From positions 9,038 through 73,037 of the forward strand of contig DATMFW010000050.1 of the NCBI GenBank assembly GCA_035556655.1: a stretch of 64,000 nucleotides of DNA, read 5' to 3'. This stretch comes from JBDSKH01 sp035556655 (GTDB taxonomy: Bacteria; Actinomycetota; Actinomycetes; Actinomycetales; Microbacteriaceae). Position numbers and translations under genes: made by a program. The notes beneath the pieces were generated by a model that had not been told where the DNA came from, made no database searches, and saw only the letters and a list, made by a program, of their open reading frames with translations. Shown piece after piece: positions 1 to 9,399 of the stretch; position 1 is the stretch's first letter; the number at the start of each line of letters is the position of its first letter.

Positions 1-43
1 CGGCGCGCGGGGACGGCGTAGGCGGCTCGGGACTCTGGTCTCG

Positions 44-110
44 GGTCTCGATACGCGCCTTCGGCGCTACTCGACCACCGGACGCGCCTTCGGCGCTACT
101 CGACCACCGG
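44..110. repeat. Interspersed palindromic repeat R1 (two units)
   Basis: Two tandem units whose core is the hairpin GCGCC-TTCG-GGCGC-like palindrome, followed by CTACTCGACCACCGG. The first unit is preceded by GGTCTCGATAC. The second unit runs into the 3' end of the 6-phosphogluconolactonase gene, so its reverse complement encodes the last residues PVVE and the TAG stop. Related copies lie near 15575, 17891, 25062 and 49161. No transposase is nearby. Confidence 0.8.
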
Positions 111-911
111 GTCGGTGGGCAGCTCGTGGGCGGCGGTCCAGTAGTACGAGGGGGCGACGAGGGACTCGGGCACCTCGGCAGCCGCGGCCTTGTCGACGAA
201 GAAGACCGTGCGCTTGCGTCCCTCGACGCCCGCGGCCGGCAGATCCCCGATGCTCGCACCCGCCAGGGCGAGCCCCAGAGCGCCGGCCTTGTCGGCACCG
301 GCGAGCACGAGCCACACCCGGTCGGCCGAGTTGATGACCGGCAGGGTGAAGCTCAGACGCTCGGGCGGGGGCTTCGGCGAATCGGTCTCGGCCACCACGA
401 CCCGTTCCGTCTCGTGGATGAGCTCGTGGTCGGGGAACAGCGACGCCACGTGCCCGTCGGGTCCGACCCCGAGGAACAGCACGTCGAAGAGCGGATAGCG
501 GGCGCCCGCGGGGGCCGCGGCCGCGAGCTCGGCCGCGTACGCATCCGCCGCCGCCTCGATGTCGGAGTGCTCGCCGGGGGCCGGCAGCGCGTGGATCTGC
601 GACGGGTCGAGGGGGAGGTGGTCCAGAAGCGCGGCGCGCGACTGGGTCTCGTTGCGTTCCGGGTCGCCGGTGGGCAGGTAGCGCTCGTCGCTCCACCAGA
701 AGTGGATGCGGGACCAGTCGACGCTGTCGCGTGCGGGTGAGGAGTCGATCGCCTCGAGCACCGCGGAGCCCATGGTCCCCCCGGTGAGGCAGACGTGGGC
801 GCGCTCCTGCTCTTCGAGGACGTCGATGATCTTGGTGAGGAACCGAGCGGCGACGCTGCCGGCCAGTGCGTCCTTGTCCGGGTGGATGAGGACTCGTCGT
901 TCGTTGCTCAC
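96..911 (-). CDS. pgl: 6-phosphogluconolactonase
   Basis: Hydrolyses 6-phosphogluconolactone to 6-phosphogluconate, the second step of the oxidative pentose phosphate pathway in the cytoplasm. The 271-residue product has the family motifs: CLTGGTMG near residue 41, WWSDERYLP near 72 and LGVGPDGHVASLFP near 147, the last carrying the expected active-site histidine. It is the last gene of the leftward tkt-tal-pgi-zwf-opcA-pgl operon and overlaps the opcA stop by four bases (908-911). The C-terminal PVVE and stop codon are read from an interspersed repeat, so the tail may be a recent extension. Confidence 0.95.
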   Translation of the reverse strand: MSNERRVLIHPDKDALAGSVAARFLTKIIDVLEEQERAHVCLTGGTMGSAVLEAIDSSPARDSVDWSRIHFWWSDERYLPTGDPERNETQSRAALLDHLPLDPSQIHALPAPGEHSDIEAAADAYAAELAAAAPAGARYPLFDVLFLGVGPDGHVASLFPDHELIHETERVVVAETDSPKPPPERLSFTLPVINSADRVWLVLAGADKAGALGLALAGASIGDLPAAGVEGRKRTVFFVDKAAAAEVPESLVAPSYYWTAAHELPTDPVVE

Positions 912-1873
912 GCCTTGCTCCGGCTCCGCTTCTTCGCCGGGGCGCTCAGGGCGCCGAGGCCGTTCCTGACCACCTCTCCGAAGAGGTCGTCCGGGTCCAG
1001 CCTACGCAGTTCCTCGGCCAGGCAGTCCCGGAGGCTGCGGCGGGGCAGCGCGATGTCGTGGCTCGGCTGGCTCGGCTGGGTCAGCGTGGCGACGTTCGGG
1101 ACGAGCCGCTCGAGGCTGATCACCCCCGAATCGCGGGTGAGTCGGACCCCGTGGATGCCGCTGACCCCGTCGACCGGATCGGTGATGTCGAGCTCGACCC
1201 TGACCTCGAGCTGCTGCTGCAGCCAGGCCGCGAGCAACTCGGTGGAGGGGGAGTCGGAGGATCCGCTGACACTGACCGCCGTCACCGGCTCGTACGGCGG
1301 CTGATCGAGCACCGCCGCCAGCTGGGCGCGCCAGAGCGTCAACCGGGTCCAGGCGAAGTCGGTGTCGCCGGGGGAGTAGTGCTCGCCGAGGCTCTCGAGC
1401 GCCTGCAGCGGGTTGTCCGCGGCCGCCGCGTCGGTGATGCGTCGCTGCGCGATGCGTCCGAGCGAGGAGTTGCGCGGGCTCGGCGGCGCATTGCGCGGCC
1501 ACCACACCACGACGGGAGCGTCGGGCAGCAGCAGGCTGGTGACGAGGCCCTCCTCATCGGCGGCGGTGTCGCCGAAGGCGCGCAGGACGATCACCTCGCT
1601 GGCACCGGCATCCCCGCCGACCCGGATCTCGGCGTCGAGACGCGCGCTCTCGCGCTGCCGTCCGTGGGGGTGCCGAGAGAGCACGATGACCCGCATCGGG
1701 TGCTCGCGCGAGGCATCGTTCGCCGCGCCGATCGCCTCCTCCTCCTCGCCGAGCGGGGTGGCGATGACCAGGGTCAGAACGCGGCCGAGCGCGACGACGC
1801 CGTTCTCTTCGCGGATCTTGACCAGGGCTTTCGACACCGCGCTGGTGGTGGTGTCGGGCAGATCGACGATCAC
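908..1873 (-). CDS. opcA: Glucose-6-phosphate dehydrogenase assembly protein OpcA
   Basis: OpcA is the actinobacterial and cyanobacterial protein that supports assembly or activity of glucose-6-phosphate dehydrogenase. The 321-residue product carries the family-type segment VVVWWP near residue 120 and lies just downstream of zwf, as in mycobacteria and corynebacteria. The open frame continues upstream into zwf, but I place the start at GTG 1873 (VIVDLPDT), 13 bases after the zwf stop. It overlaps pgl by four bases, which implies translational coupling. Confidence 0.93.
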   Translation of the reverse strand: MIVDLPDTTTSAVSKALVKIREENGVVALGRVLTLVIATPLGEEEEAIGAANDASREHPMRVIVLSRHPHGRQRESARLDAEIRVGGDAGASEVIVLRAFGDTAADEEGLVTSLLLPDAPVVVWWPRNAPPSPRNSSLGRIAQRRITDAAAADNPLQALESLGEHYSPGDTDFAWTRLTLWRAQLAAVLDQPPYEPVTAVSVSGSSDSPSTELLAAWLQQQLEVRVELDITDPVDGVSGIHGVRLTRDSGVISLERLVPNVATLTQPSQPSHDIALPRRSLRDCLAEELRRLDPDDLFGEVVRNGLGALSAPAKKRSRSKA

Positions 1874-1886
1874 GGCATTCCTCGAT

Positions 1887-3428
1887 TCACGGGCGTCTCC
1901 AGACTCGGCCGTCCCGCTCGAGCAGCTCGTCGGCGGACGAGGGACCCCAGGTGCCGGGCTTGTACTGCTCGGGCTGGGTTCCGAGACCGGCCCAGTACTC
2001 CTCGATCGGGTCGAGGATCTTCCAGCTGAGCTCGACCTCCTCGTGCCGCGGGAACAGCGGCGGGTCGCCGAGCAGCACATCGAGGATCAGCCGCTCGTAC
2101 GCCTCGGGGCTGGCCTCGGTGAACGCGTGCCCGTATCCGAAGTCCATCGTCACGTCACGCACCTGCATGCCCGCCCCGGGGACCTTCGAGCCGAAGCGGA
2201 TGGTGACCCCCTCATCCGGCTGGACGCGGATCACGAGTGCGTTCTGCCCGAGCGCGGAGGTCTGGCTCTCGGCGAACAGGTACTGCGGGGCGCGCTTGAA
2301 CACCACGGCTATCTCGGTGACGCGGCGCCCCAGCCGCTTGCCGGCGCGCAGGTAGAACGGCACGCCCGACCAGCGCCGGGTGTTGATGTCGAGGCGGATC
2401 GCCGCGTACGTCTCGGTCTGCGAGGCCGGGCTCATGCCGTCCTCCTCGAGGAAGGCGAGCACCTGCTCGCCGCCCTGCCAGCCTCCGGAGTACTGGCCAC
2501 GCGCGGTGACCGTCGACAGGTCGCTCGGCAGGGTGACCGCCGACAGCACCTTCTCTTTCTCGGCCCGCAGGTCGGCCGCGTCGAACGACACCGGCTCCTC
2601 CATCGCGGTGAGGGCGAGCAACTGCAGCAGGTGGTTCTGGATGACATCGCGAGCCGCGCCGATGCCGTCGTAATAGCCGGCGCGGCCGCCGACCCCGATG
2701 TCCTCGGCCATGGTGATCTGCACGTGGTCGACGTAGTTGGCGTTCCAGATCGGCTCGTACAGCTGGTTGGCGAAGCGCAGCGCCAGGATGTTCTGCACCG
2801 TCTCTTTGCCGAGGTAGTGGTCGATGCGGAACACGCTGTCCGGCGGGAACACGCTCTCGACGACGTCGTTCAGCTCCCGCGCGGTCGTCAGGTCGGAGCC
2901 GAACGGCTTCTCGATGACCACGCGGCTCCAGCTGCCGGGCTGCTGATCGGCAAGGCCCGAGCGCCGGAGCTGCTCGGTGACCTGCGGGAACGACTTCGGG
3001 GGGATCGAGAGGTAGAAGGCGTGGTTGCCCATCGTGCCGCGGTCGCGGTCGAGCTCCTCCAGCGTGGTCGTGAGGGCGTCGAAGGCCCCGTCGTCGTCGA
3101 ACTCGCCCTGCACGAACCGGATGCCGACCTTCAGCTGGCGCCAGACCTCCTCGTCGAACGGGGTGCGCGCGTACTTCTGGATCGCGTCGTGCACCTCTTT
3201 CTCGAAGTCCTGGTCATCCCAGTCGCGCCGGGCGAAACCCACGAGCCCGAAACCCGGCGGCAGCAGTCCCCGGTTCGCGAGGTCGTACACCGCCGGCATC
3301 AGCTTCTTGCGCGACAGGTCGCCGGTGACGCCGAAGATCACCAGGGCGCTCGGACCGGCGATGCGGTTGAGCCGGCGGTCCGATGCGCTTCGCAGCGGGT
3401 TGTGCCCCGCCGAGATGGGGACGGGCAT
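1887..3428 (-). CDS. zwf: Glucose-6-phosphate 1-dehydrogenase
   Basis: Oxidises glucose 6-phosphate with NAD(P)+ to 6-phosphogluconolactone. The 513-residue protein has the nucleotide-binding motif FGVTGDLSRKKL near residue 32 and the substrate and catalytic signature RIDHYLGKE near 200, whose lysine and histidine residues are the known active-site groups. Length is normal for the family. Its ATG overlaps the pgi stop by one base (TGATG). It lies with opcA and pgl, so the two oxidative steps and the assembly factor are made together. Confidence 0.97.
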   Translation of the reverse strand: MPVPISAGHNPLRSASDRRLNRIAGPSALVIFGVTGDLSRKKLMPAVYDLANRGLLPPGFGLVGFARRDWDDQDFEKEVHDAIQKYARTPFDEEVWRQLKVGIRFVQGEFDDDGAFDALTTTLEELDRDRGTMGNHAFYLSIPPKSFPQVTEQLRRSGLADQQPGSWSRVVIEKPFGSDLTTARELNDVVESVFPPDSVFRIDHYLGKETVQNILALRFANQLYEPIWNANYVDHVQITMAEDIGVGGRAGYYDGIGAARDVIQNHLLQLLALTAMEEPVSFDAADLRAEKEKVLSAVTLPSDLSTVTARGQYSGGWQGGEQVLAFLEEDGMSPASQTETYAAIRLDINTRRWSGVPFYLRAGKRLGRRVTEIAVVFKRAPQYLFAESQTSALGQNALVIRVQPDEGVTIRFGSKVPGAGMQVRDVTMDFGYGHAFTEASPEAYERLILDVLLGDPPLFPRHEEVELSWKILDPIEEYWAGLGTQPEQYKPGTWGPSSADELLERDGRVWRRP

Positions 3429-5026
3429 CAGGAGATGGCGGCGCGCAGCCGCGCGACCGCCGCCGGGACGTCCGGAACGGTCAGCGTCAGCACCGGCCGC
3501 CCGTGGTCGGCGAGCACGGATGCGTCTCCCGCGGCCTGGGCCTGGATCAGCTGGCCGAAGGTGAACGGGCGCTCGGGGATCGCGAGATCGTCGCCGCCGG
3601 TGCCGACCAGTTGCAGGAACACGCCGACGGCGGGACCGCCCTTGTGGAACTGTCCCGTGGAGTGCAGGAATCGCGGGCCCCAGCCGAAGGTCACGGGGCG
3701 ATGCGCGCGCGCCGCGAGCGGATCGCGCAGAGCCGCCACAGCGGGGTGGGCGGGACGATCGAGGTAGGCCTGGACGGCGAGGTAGCCGTTCTCGGGCAGA
3801 GCGGCCAGCAGGGCGGCGACCGCGGCCTCCAGCGTGTCGCCGTCGATCGTCAGCGGCCCGGCGGTGCGCACCTCGATGCCGTCGGTGGTGAAGACCGGGG
3901 TGGTCGGTTCGGGGCGGGCGTCGAGCAGTCCGCGCGCGGCGATCTTGGCGGATTCGACGTCGGGCTGATCGAACGGGTTGATGCCCAGCAGGCGCCCGGC
4001 GACGGCCGTGGCGTACTCCCAGACCAGCAGTTGCCCGCCGAGAGAGCCCGAGATCTCGATCTCGCCCTCGGCGACCTCGTGGGTCGCGCGCTCGTCGGCG
4101 ACCAGCCGGACGATCTGCAGGTCGGGCAGCGACTGCGTGAGCTCGGGGGACCGCGGGTCGAGCACCACCGGGAGCAGCCCGGTGCCGTTCTTGCCGGTGG
4201 ATTCGGCGATCAGCTGCTCTGCCCAGTCGGCGAAGCCCACGATGTGCGTGCCGTCGGCGACGATACCCAGCTTGTCTTTCAGCGGCTCGGTGCCGGCGAT
4301 CGCCGCCCCGAGCACCAGGCCCGGGTTGTCGTCGTCGTCGATGGCGAGCTCGAGCACCATCGCCTGCGCCTCGTCGAGCAGTTCGGCGATGTCGACGCCG
4401 GCCAGGCCGCTCGGCACGAGTCCGAAGGCGGTGAGCGCCGAGTAACGTCCGCCCACGTTCGGGTCGGCGTTGAAGACGCGGTAGCCGTCGGCGCGGGCCG
4501 CGACGTCGAGCGGTGAGCCCGGGTCGGTCACGACGATGATGCGCTCGGTCGGGTCGATGCCTGCCTCGCGGAAGGCCGCCTCATACACGCGCTTCTGGCT
4601 GTCGGTCTCGACCGTCGAGCCCGACTTCGAGGAGATCACGACGGCGGTGGCGTCCAGCCGGTCCGTCAGCGCGCTACGGACCTGCCCGGGGTCGGTGGAG
4701 TCCAGGACGGTCAGCGGCACGCCGTAGGTGCGCGTGATCACCTCGGGAGCAAGCGAGGAACCGCCCATCCCGCCCAGGACGATGTGGCTGACCCCCCGCT
4801 CGCGCAGCTGATCGCGCAGCTCCAGGATCTCGGGAACGAGGCCCTCCGAGATCGCGACGGCCTCGGTCCAGCCCAGCCGCTTGGCGGCCTCCTCTTCGGC
4901 CTCGGGACCCCAGAGCGAGGGGTCCTGGGTGGTGATCCGGCCGGCGACGCCGTCCTCGATGAGGCTCGGCAGGTGGCGTTCGACGGCCGCGGCCGCCGCA
5001 CCCGTCGCGACGACCGTGACGCTCAC
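3428..5026 (-). CDS. pgi: Glucose-6-phosphate isomerase
   Basis: Interconverts glucose 6-phosphate and fructose 6-phosphate. The start is GTG 5026 (VSVTVVATG), which overlaps the tal stop as GTGA and gives 532 residues; the longer open frame upstream is a shadow of tal. Sugar-phosphate isomerase (SIS-type) features are visible: VLGGMGGSSLAPEV near 83, ISSKSGSTVET near 131 and FADWAEQLIAESTGKNG near 266. Placement inside a pentose phosphate operon links the non-oxidative branch back to glucose 6-phosphate. Mycobacterial tkt-tal-zwf operons lack this insertion. Confidence 0.95.
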   Translation of the reverse strand: MSVTVVATGAAAAAVERHLPSLIEDGVAGRITTQDPSLWGPEAEEEAAKRLGWTEAVAISEGLVPEILELRDQLRERGVSHIVLGGMGGSSLAPEVITRTYGVPLTVLDSTDPGQVRSALTDRLDATAVVISSKSGSTVETDSQKRVYEAAFREAGIDPTERIIVVTDPGSPLDVAARADGYRVFNADPNVGGRYSALTAFGLVPSGLAGVDIAELLDEAQAMVLELAIDDDDNPGLVLGAAIAGTEPLKDKLGIVADGTHIVGFADWAEQLIAESTGKNGTGLLPVVLDPRSPELTQSLPDLQIVRLVADERATHEVAEGEIEISGSLGGQLLVWEYATAVAGRLLGINPFDQPDVESAKIAARGLLDARPEPTTPVFTTDGIEVRTAGPLTIDGDTLEAAVAALLAALPENGYLAVQAYLDRPAHPAVAALRDPLAARAHRPVTFGWGPRFLHSTGQFHKGGPAVGVFLQLVGTGGDDLAIPERPFTFGQLIQAQAAGDASVLADHGRPVLTLTVPDVPAAVARLRAAIS

Positions 5027-6132
5027 TTGGCCGCCTCCAGGGCCGCCGAGACGGTATCGAGCAGCTCGTTCCAGGACACGATGAACTTCTCGACGCCCTC
5101 CTTCTCGAGCAGGGCGGTGACATCGTCGTAGTCGATGCCGACGGCCGCGAGGTCGTCCAGCACCTTCCGCGCCTCGGCGTACGAGCCGGTGACGGCGTCG
5201 CCGTGCAGCGGCGCGTGGTCGAAGGTGGCCTCCATGGTCTTCTCCGGCATCGTGTTCACCACGCCCGAGACGGCCAGTTCGGTCACGTAGAGCGTGTCGG
5301 GTAGGTTCGGGTCCTTGACCCCGGTGGATGCCCACAGCGGCCGCTGCAGGTGGGCTCCGGCCGCCAGGAGGGCCTTCGCGCGATCCGTGGCGAACTCCTC
5401 CTCGAACAACTGGTAGGCCAGCTGGGCGTTGGCCACGCCCGCCTTGCTCTTCAGCGCGTCCGCCTCGGGAGTCCCGACGGTCTCGAGCCGCTTGTCGATC
5501 TCGGTGTCGACGCGAGAGACGAAGAACGACGCCACCGAGCGGATCGTCGACAGGTCGATGCCCGCCGCCTTCGCCTGCTCGAGGCCGTCCAGGTAGGCGT
5601 GGATCACCTCGCGATGCCGCTCGAGGCTGAAGATCAGCGTGACGTTGACGCTGATGCCCTGCGCCGTCGCGGCGGTGATCGCGGCGAGACCCTCGCGCGT
5701 GGCGGGGATCTTGATCATCACGTTCGGACGGTCGACGGTGGCCCAGAGCTGCTCGGCCTGCGCCGTCGTGCCCGCGGTGTCGTGGGCGAGCCCCGGCTCG
5801 ACCTCGATCGAGACCCGGCCGTCCTGCCCGGCGGTGGCGTCGTAGACCGGCCGGAAGACGTCGCATGCGGCGGCGACGTCGGCCGTGATGATCTCGAACA
5901 CGGCGTCGTGCACGCTCGTGCCCTTCTTCGCCAGCTCGGCGACCTTCTCGTCATAGGCGTTGCCGGTGGCCAGCGCGTTCGCGAAGATCGTCGGGTTCGT
6001 GGTGACCCCGACGACGTTGCGCTCGTCGATCAGGCGCTGCAGTCCGCCGGAGGCGATGCGCTCGCGCGAGAGGTCGTCGAGCCAGATGCTCACGCCGAGA
6101 TCGGACAGCTTCTGGGTGTTCGTGGTTGCCAT
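5023..6132 (-). CDS. tal: Transaldolase
   Basis: Transfers a dihydroxyacetone unit between sugar phosphates in the non-oxidative pentose phosphate branch. The 369-residue product shows VTTNPTIFANAL near residue 44, the Schiff-base lysine region RPNVMIKIPAT near 138 and NVTLIFSLERHREV near 168. I chose ATG 6132 (MATTNTQ) because GAGG lies nine bases upstream. An in-frame ATG at 6147, directly after the tkt stop, would add MRIDT. It overlaps pgi by four bases. Confidence 0.95.
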   Translation of the reverse strand: MATTNTQKLSDLGVSIWLDDLSRERIASGGLQRLIDERNVVGVTTNPTIFANALATGNAYDEKVAELAKKGTSVHDAVFEIITADVAAACDVFRPVYDATAGQDGRVSIEVEPGLAHDTAGTTAQAEQLWATVDRPNVMIKIPATREGLAAITAATAQGISVNVTLIFSLERHREVIHAYLDGLEQAKAAGIDLSTIRSVASFFVSRVDTEIDKRLETVGTPEADALKSKAGVANAQLAYQLFEEEFATDRAKALLAAGAHLQRPLWASTGVKDPNLPDTLYVTELAVSGVVNTMPEKTMEATFDHAPLHGDAVTGSYAEARKVLDDLAAVGIDYDDVTALLEKEGVEKFIVSWNELLDTVSAALEAAK

Positions 6133-6147
6133 GGTGTCGATCCTCAT

Positions 6148-8247
6148 TCAGTGTCCGGCCGCGGCGAGCGAGTCGCGCGCCGCCTGGACGGTGGCCTCGG
6201 TGGTCATACCGAACTCGCGGTACAGGGTCTTGTAGTCGGCGGAGGCGCCGAAGTGCTCGATCGAGACCGAGCGGCCGGCGTCGCCGAGATAGGGCTTCCA
6301 GGTCAGGGCGAGTCCTGCCTCGATCGACACCCGCGCGCGCACGGAGGCCGGAAGGACCGACTCGCGGTACGCGGCGTCCTGCTCGTCGAACCACTCCTGA
6401 CAGGGCACCGACACGACTCGGGCGTTCACCCCCTCGGCCTCGAGCGCCTCGCGGGCATCGATGGCGATCTGCACCTCGGAACCGGAGGCCAGCAGGATCA
6501 CGTCGGGGCTTCCGCCGGGCGCCTCGGCCAGCACGTACGCCCCCTTGGCGACATGCGCGGCGGATGCGAGGGTATCGCCCTCTGCGGAGCCCTCGCCTCG
6601 TGCGAACACCGGCAGGTTCTGCCGGCTGAGGGCGATCCCCGCCGGACCCTGGCGCCGGGACAGGATCGTCTTCCAGGCGTAGGAGACCTCGTTCGCATCG
6701 GCGGGCCGGACGATGTCCAGTCCGGGGATCGCGCGCAGCGCCGTCAGCTGCTCGATGGGCTGGTGGGTCGGGCCGTCTTCGCCGAGAGCGACCGAATCGT
6801 GTGTCCAGACGTAGATCGCGGGCGCCTTCATGAGGGCCGCGAGCCGCACGGCGGGCCTCATGTAGTCGCTGAAGATGAGGAACGTACCGCCGTACGGGCG
6901 CGTGTTGCCGTGCAGGACGATGCCGCTGAGGATCGCGCCCATCGCGTGCTCGCGGATGCCGAAGTGCAAGGTCCGGCCGTACAGGTTCCCATTCCACTCG
7001 TGGGTCGAGTGCTCGGCGGGGACGAACGAGGGCACCCCCTCGATCGTGGTGTTGTTCGACTCGGCGAGATCAGCCGAGCCGCCCCACAGCTCGGGGATGA
7101 CCGGGCCGAGGGCGTTCAGCACCTTGCCGCTGGCCGCACGGGTCGAGAGGTCCTTCCCCGCCTCGAACGTCGGCAGCGCCTCGTCGACGCCCTCCGGCAG
7201 ATCGCCGGACAGGATGCGCTCGAGCAGCGCCTTGCGCTCCGGGTTCGCGGCCGCCCAGGCGTCGAAGTCCTTCTGCCAGGCGGCGTGGGCCTCGGCGCCC
7301 CGGTCGAGCGCGGTGCGGGTACGGGCAAGCACCTCGTCGGCGACGACGAAGCTCTGCTCCGGATCGAAACCCAGCACCTTCTTCACGGCGGCCAGCTCGT
7401 CGGCGCCGAGCGCCGATCCGTGGATCTTGCCGGTGTTCTGCTTCGTCGGAGAGGGCCAGCCGATGATGGTCTTCAGGATGATGAGCGACGGCCTGTCGCT
7501 CACGCCCTGCGCGGCGAGGATCGCGTCGTACAGCGCCTGCTTGTCTTCGACGTACTCGCCGGTCTTCTTCCAGTCCACCACCTGGACGTGCCAGCCGTAG
7601 GCCTCGTAGCGGGCCTGCACGTCCTCGCTGAGGGCGATGTTCGTGTCGTCCTCGATCGAGATCTGGTTGCTGTCGTAAAAGGCGATGAGGTTGCCGAGCT
7701 TCTGGTGGCCGGCGAGCGATCCCGCCTCGCTGGTGATGCCCTCCTCGATGTCGCCGTCTCCCGCGATCACATAGGTGAAGTGGTCGAACGGACTCGTGCC
7801 CGGTGCGGCGTCCGGATCGAACAGCCCGCGCTCGAAACGCTGGGCGTAGGCGAATCCGACGGCGGATGCCAGCCCCTGACCCAGCGGACCGGTCGTGATC
7901 TCGACGCCGTCGGTGTGGCCGTACTCCGGGTGGCCGGGAGTCTTGGAGCCCCAGGTGCGCAGCGCCTTCAGGTCGTCGAGCTCGAGGCCGTAACCGCCGA
8001 AGTAGAGCTGCACGTACTGGGTGAGCGAGCTGTGGCCGGCCGAGAGGATGAAGCGGTCCCGTCCGATCCAGGCGTTGTCGGCCGGGTCGCGTCGCATGAC
8101 CTTCTGGAACAGCAGATAGGCAAGCGGGGCGAGGCTCATCGCGGTGCCGGGGTGGCCGTTGCCCACCTTCTCGACGGCGTCGGCGGCGAGGATCCTGGCG
8201 GTGTCGACCGCCCGGTCATCGATATCGTCCCAGGAGAGTGATGCCAC
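6148..8247 (-). CDS. tkt: Transketolase
   Basis: Thiamine-diphosphate enzyme that moves two-carbon ketol units between sugar phosphates. The 699-residue protein has GNGHPGTAMS near residue 30, the TPP/Mg motif beginning GDGDIEEG near 154 and EDGPTHQPIEQL near 476. The GTG start at 8247 follows a GAAAGG Shine-Dalgarno. It is the first gene of the leftward operon tkt-tal-pgi-zwf-opcA-pgl and is divergent from ctaB, an arrangement also found in mycobacteria. Confidence 0.97.
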   Translation of the reverse strand: MASLSWDDIDDRAVDTARILAADAVEKVGNGHPGTAMSLAPLAYLLFQKVMRRDPADNAWIGRDRFILSAGHSSLTQYVQLYFGGYGLELDDLKALRTWGSKTPGHPEYGHTDGVEITTGPLGQGLASAVGFAYAQRFERGLFDPDAAPGTSPFDHFTYVIAGDGDIEEGITSEAGSLAGHQKLGNLIAFYDSNQISIEDDTNIALSEDVQARYEAYGWHVQVVDWKKTGEYVEDKQALYDAILAAQGVSDRPSLIILKTIIGWPSPTKQNTGKIHGSALGADELAAVKKVLGFDPEQSFVVADEVLARTRTALDRGAEAHAAWQKDFDAWAAANPERKALLERILSGDLPEGVDEALPTFEAGKDLSTRAASGKVLNALGPVIPELWGGSADLAESNNTTIEGVPSFVPAEHSTHEWNGNLYGRTLHFGIREHAMGAILSGIVLHGNTRPYGGTFLIFSDYMRPAVRLAALMKAPAIYVWTHDSVALGEDGPTHQPIEQLTALRAIPGLDIVRPADANEVSYAWKTILSRRQGPAGIALSRQNLPVFARGEGSAEGDTLASAAHVAKGAYVLAEAPGGSPDVILLASGSEVQIAIDAREALEAEGVNARVVSVPCQEWFDEQDAAYRESVLPASVRARVSIEAGLALTWKPYLGDAGRSVSIEHFGASADYKTLYREFGMTTEATVQAARDSLAAAGH

Positions 8248-8448
8248 TTTGTCGACCTTTCGTGCGGTGCAAGCGGCAGCTCTCGCTGCCGACGACGGAT
8301 GTCCTCGCCGTCGGACGACTTCGGCTCACCGCAGGCTGCCCGCGCGATCATGGTGGCGATTTCCGGGGTTCCTGCCCGCGGCCGGCGAGCATCCTCCGAT
8401 TATAGGAGTCGCCTAGACTGGCTGCAGCCGTCACCCCTCCGAGGAGCC
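8248..8448. promoter_or_regulatory. Divergent tkt/ctaB intergenic region with hairpins
   Basis: About 200 bases without a gene. A perfect six-base stem with a TCTC loop (GGCAGC/GCTGCC, 8275-8290) and a second CGACGG/CCGTCG stem directly to its right fall in the presumed tkt leader. A TAGACT hexamer at 8414-8419 could be the -10 box for ctaB, leaving a short leader with the Shine-Dalgarno GAGGAG. No known riboswitch class was recognised. Confidence 0.4.
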
Positions 8449-9399
8449 ATGCAGTCAAGCGCCCCGACGATCGTCGCCCCGCCCACCGGCAACCGCAACA
8501 TCGTCCTCCGCAAGATCGTCGCGTACGTCGCACTCACCAAACCGCGGGTCATCGAGTTGCTGCTGGTGACCACCGCACCGGTCATGGTGCTGGCCGCGAA
8601 GGGCGTGCTCGACCTCGATTTCCTGTTCACGCTCATCGTGACCCTCATCGGCGGAACGCTCTCCGCGGCCTCGGCGAACGCCTTCAACTGCTACATCGAT
8701 CGCGATATCGACGCCGTGATGAAGCGCACGCAGAACCGCCCTCTGGTCACGGGGGAGCTCAGCCCGCGAGAGGCCCTCGCCTTCGCCTGGATCAGCGGCG
8801 TCGCCTCGATCGCGATCCTGTGGGTGCTCACCACGCCGCTGGCCGCGATCCTCAGCCTCGTCGCGATCCTGTTCTACGTGCTGGTGTACACGCTCGTCCT
8901 CAAGCGGCGCACCCCGCAGAACATCGTCTGGGGCGGTGCAGCGGGCTGCATGCCGGTGCTCATCGGCTGGGCCGCGGTCACCGGCTCGCTGAGCTGGGCG
9001 CCCGTGATCCTGTTCGGCATCGTGTTCCTGTGGACGCCGCCGCACTACTGGCCCCTGTCGCTGCGCTATCGCGAGGACTACGCCTCGGTCCACGTTCCGA
9101 TGCTCGGGGTCGTGCGCGGCCAGGCCCAGGTCGGTCTGCAGGTCGTCCTGTACGCCTGGGCGACCATCGCCTGCTCGCTGCTGCTGGTCCCGGTCGCGCC
9201 GATGGGCATGGTGTACGCGATCGTCGCGGCCCTCTCAGGGATCTGGTTCCTGGTGGAGGCTCACCGGCTCTATTCCGGCGCGATCCGCGATGTCGAGGCG
9301 CGCCCGATGCGGGTCTTCCACGCCAGCATCACCTATCTGACCCTGGTGTTCCTCGCGGTCGGGATCGACCCGTTGCTGTACGTCCCGATCGGCTTCTAG
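8449..9399 (+). CDS. ctaB: Protoheme IX farnesyltransferase (heme O synthase)
   Basis: UbiA-family membrane prenyltransferase that adds a farnesyl group to heme B, giving heme O for terminal oxidases. The 316-residue protein is mostly hydrophobic segments and carries the Asp-rich site NAFNCYIDRDIDAVMKRT near residue 82 and the conserved WTPPHYWPLSL region near 194. Start ATG 8449 is preceded by GAGGAG; longer in-frame starts have no such signal. It is convergent with ctaA, and their stop codons share the four bases CTAG. Confidence 0.96.
   Translation: MQSSAPTIVAPPTGNRNIVLRKIVAYVALTKPRVIELLLVTTAPVMVLAAKGVLDLDFLFTLIVTLIGGTLSAASANAFNCYIDRDIDAVMKRTQNRPLVTGELSPREALAFAWISGVASIAILWVLTTPLAAILSLVAILFYVLVYTLVLKRRTPQNIVWGGAAGCMPVLIGWAAVTGSLSWAPVILFGIVFLWTPPHYWPLSLRYREDYASVHVPMLGVVRGQAQVGLQVVLYAWATIACSLLLVPVAPMGMVYAIVAALSGIWFLVEAHRLYSGAIRDVEARPMRVFHASITYLTLVFLAVGIDPLLYVPIGF

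Noticed and set aside
5350..8241. Very long plus-strand open frame opposite tkt and tal
   Set aside because: It is antisense to two well-conserved enzymes, has low-complexity R/G/D/H-rich translation and no domain; GC-rich codon bias creates such shadows. The same applies to 1413-3767, 26279-28351, 38594-41491 and 46937-48730.
8275..8320. Riboswitch in the tkt leader
   Set aside because: Two short stems are present, but no conserved core of any known class is recognisable. Kept only as hairpins in an intergenic region.
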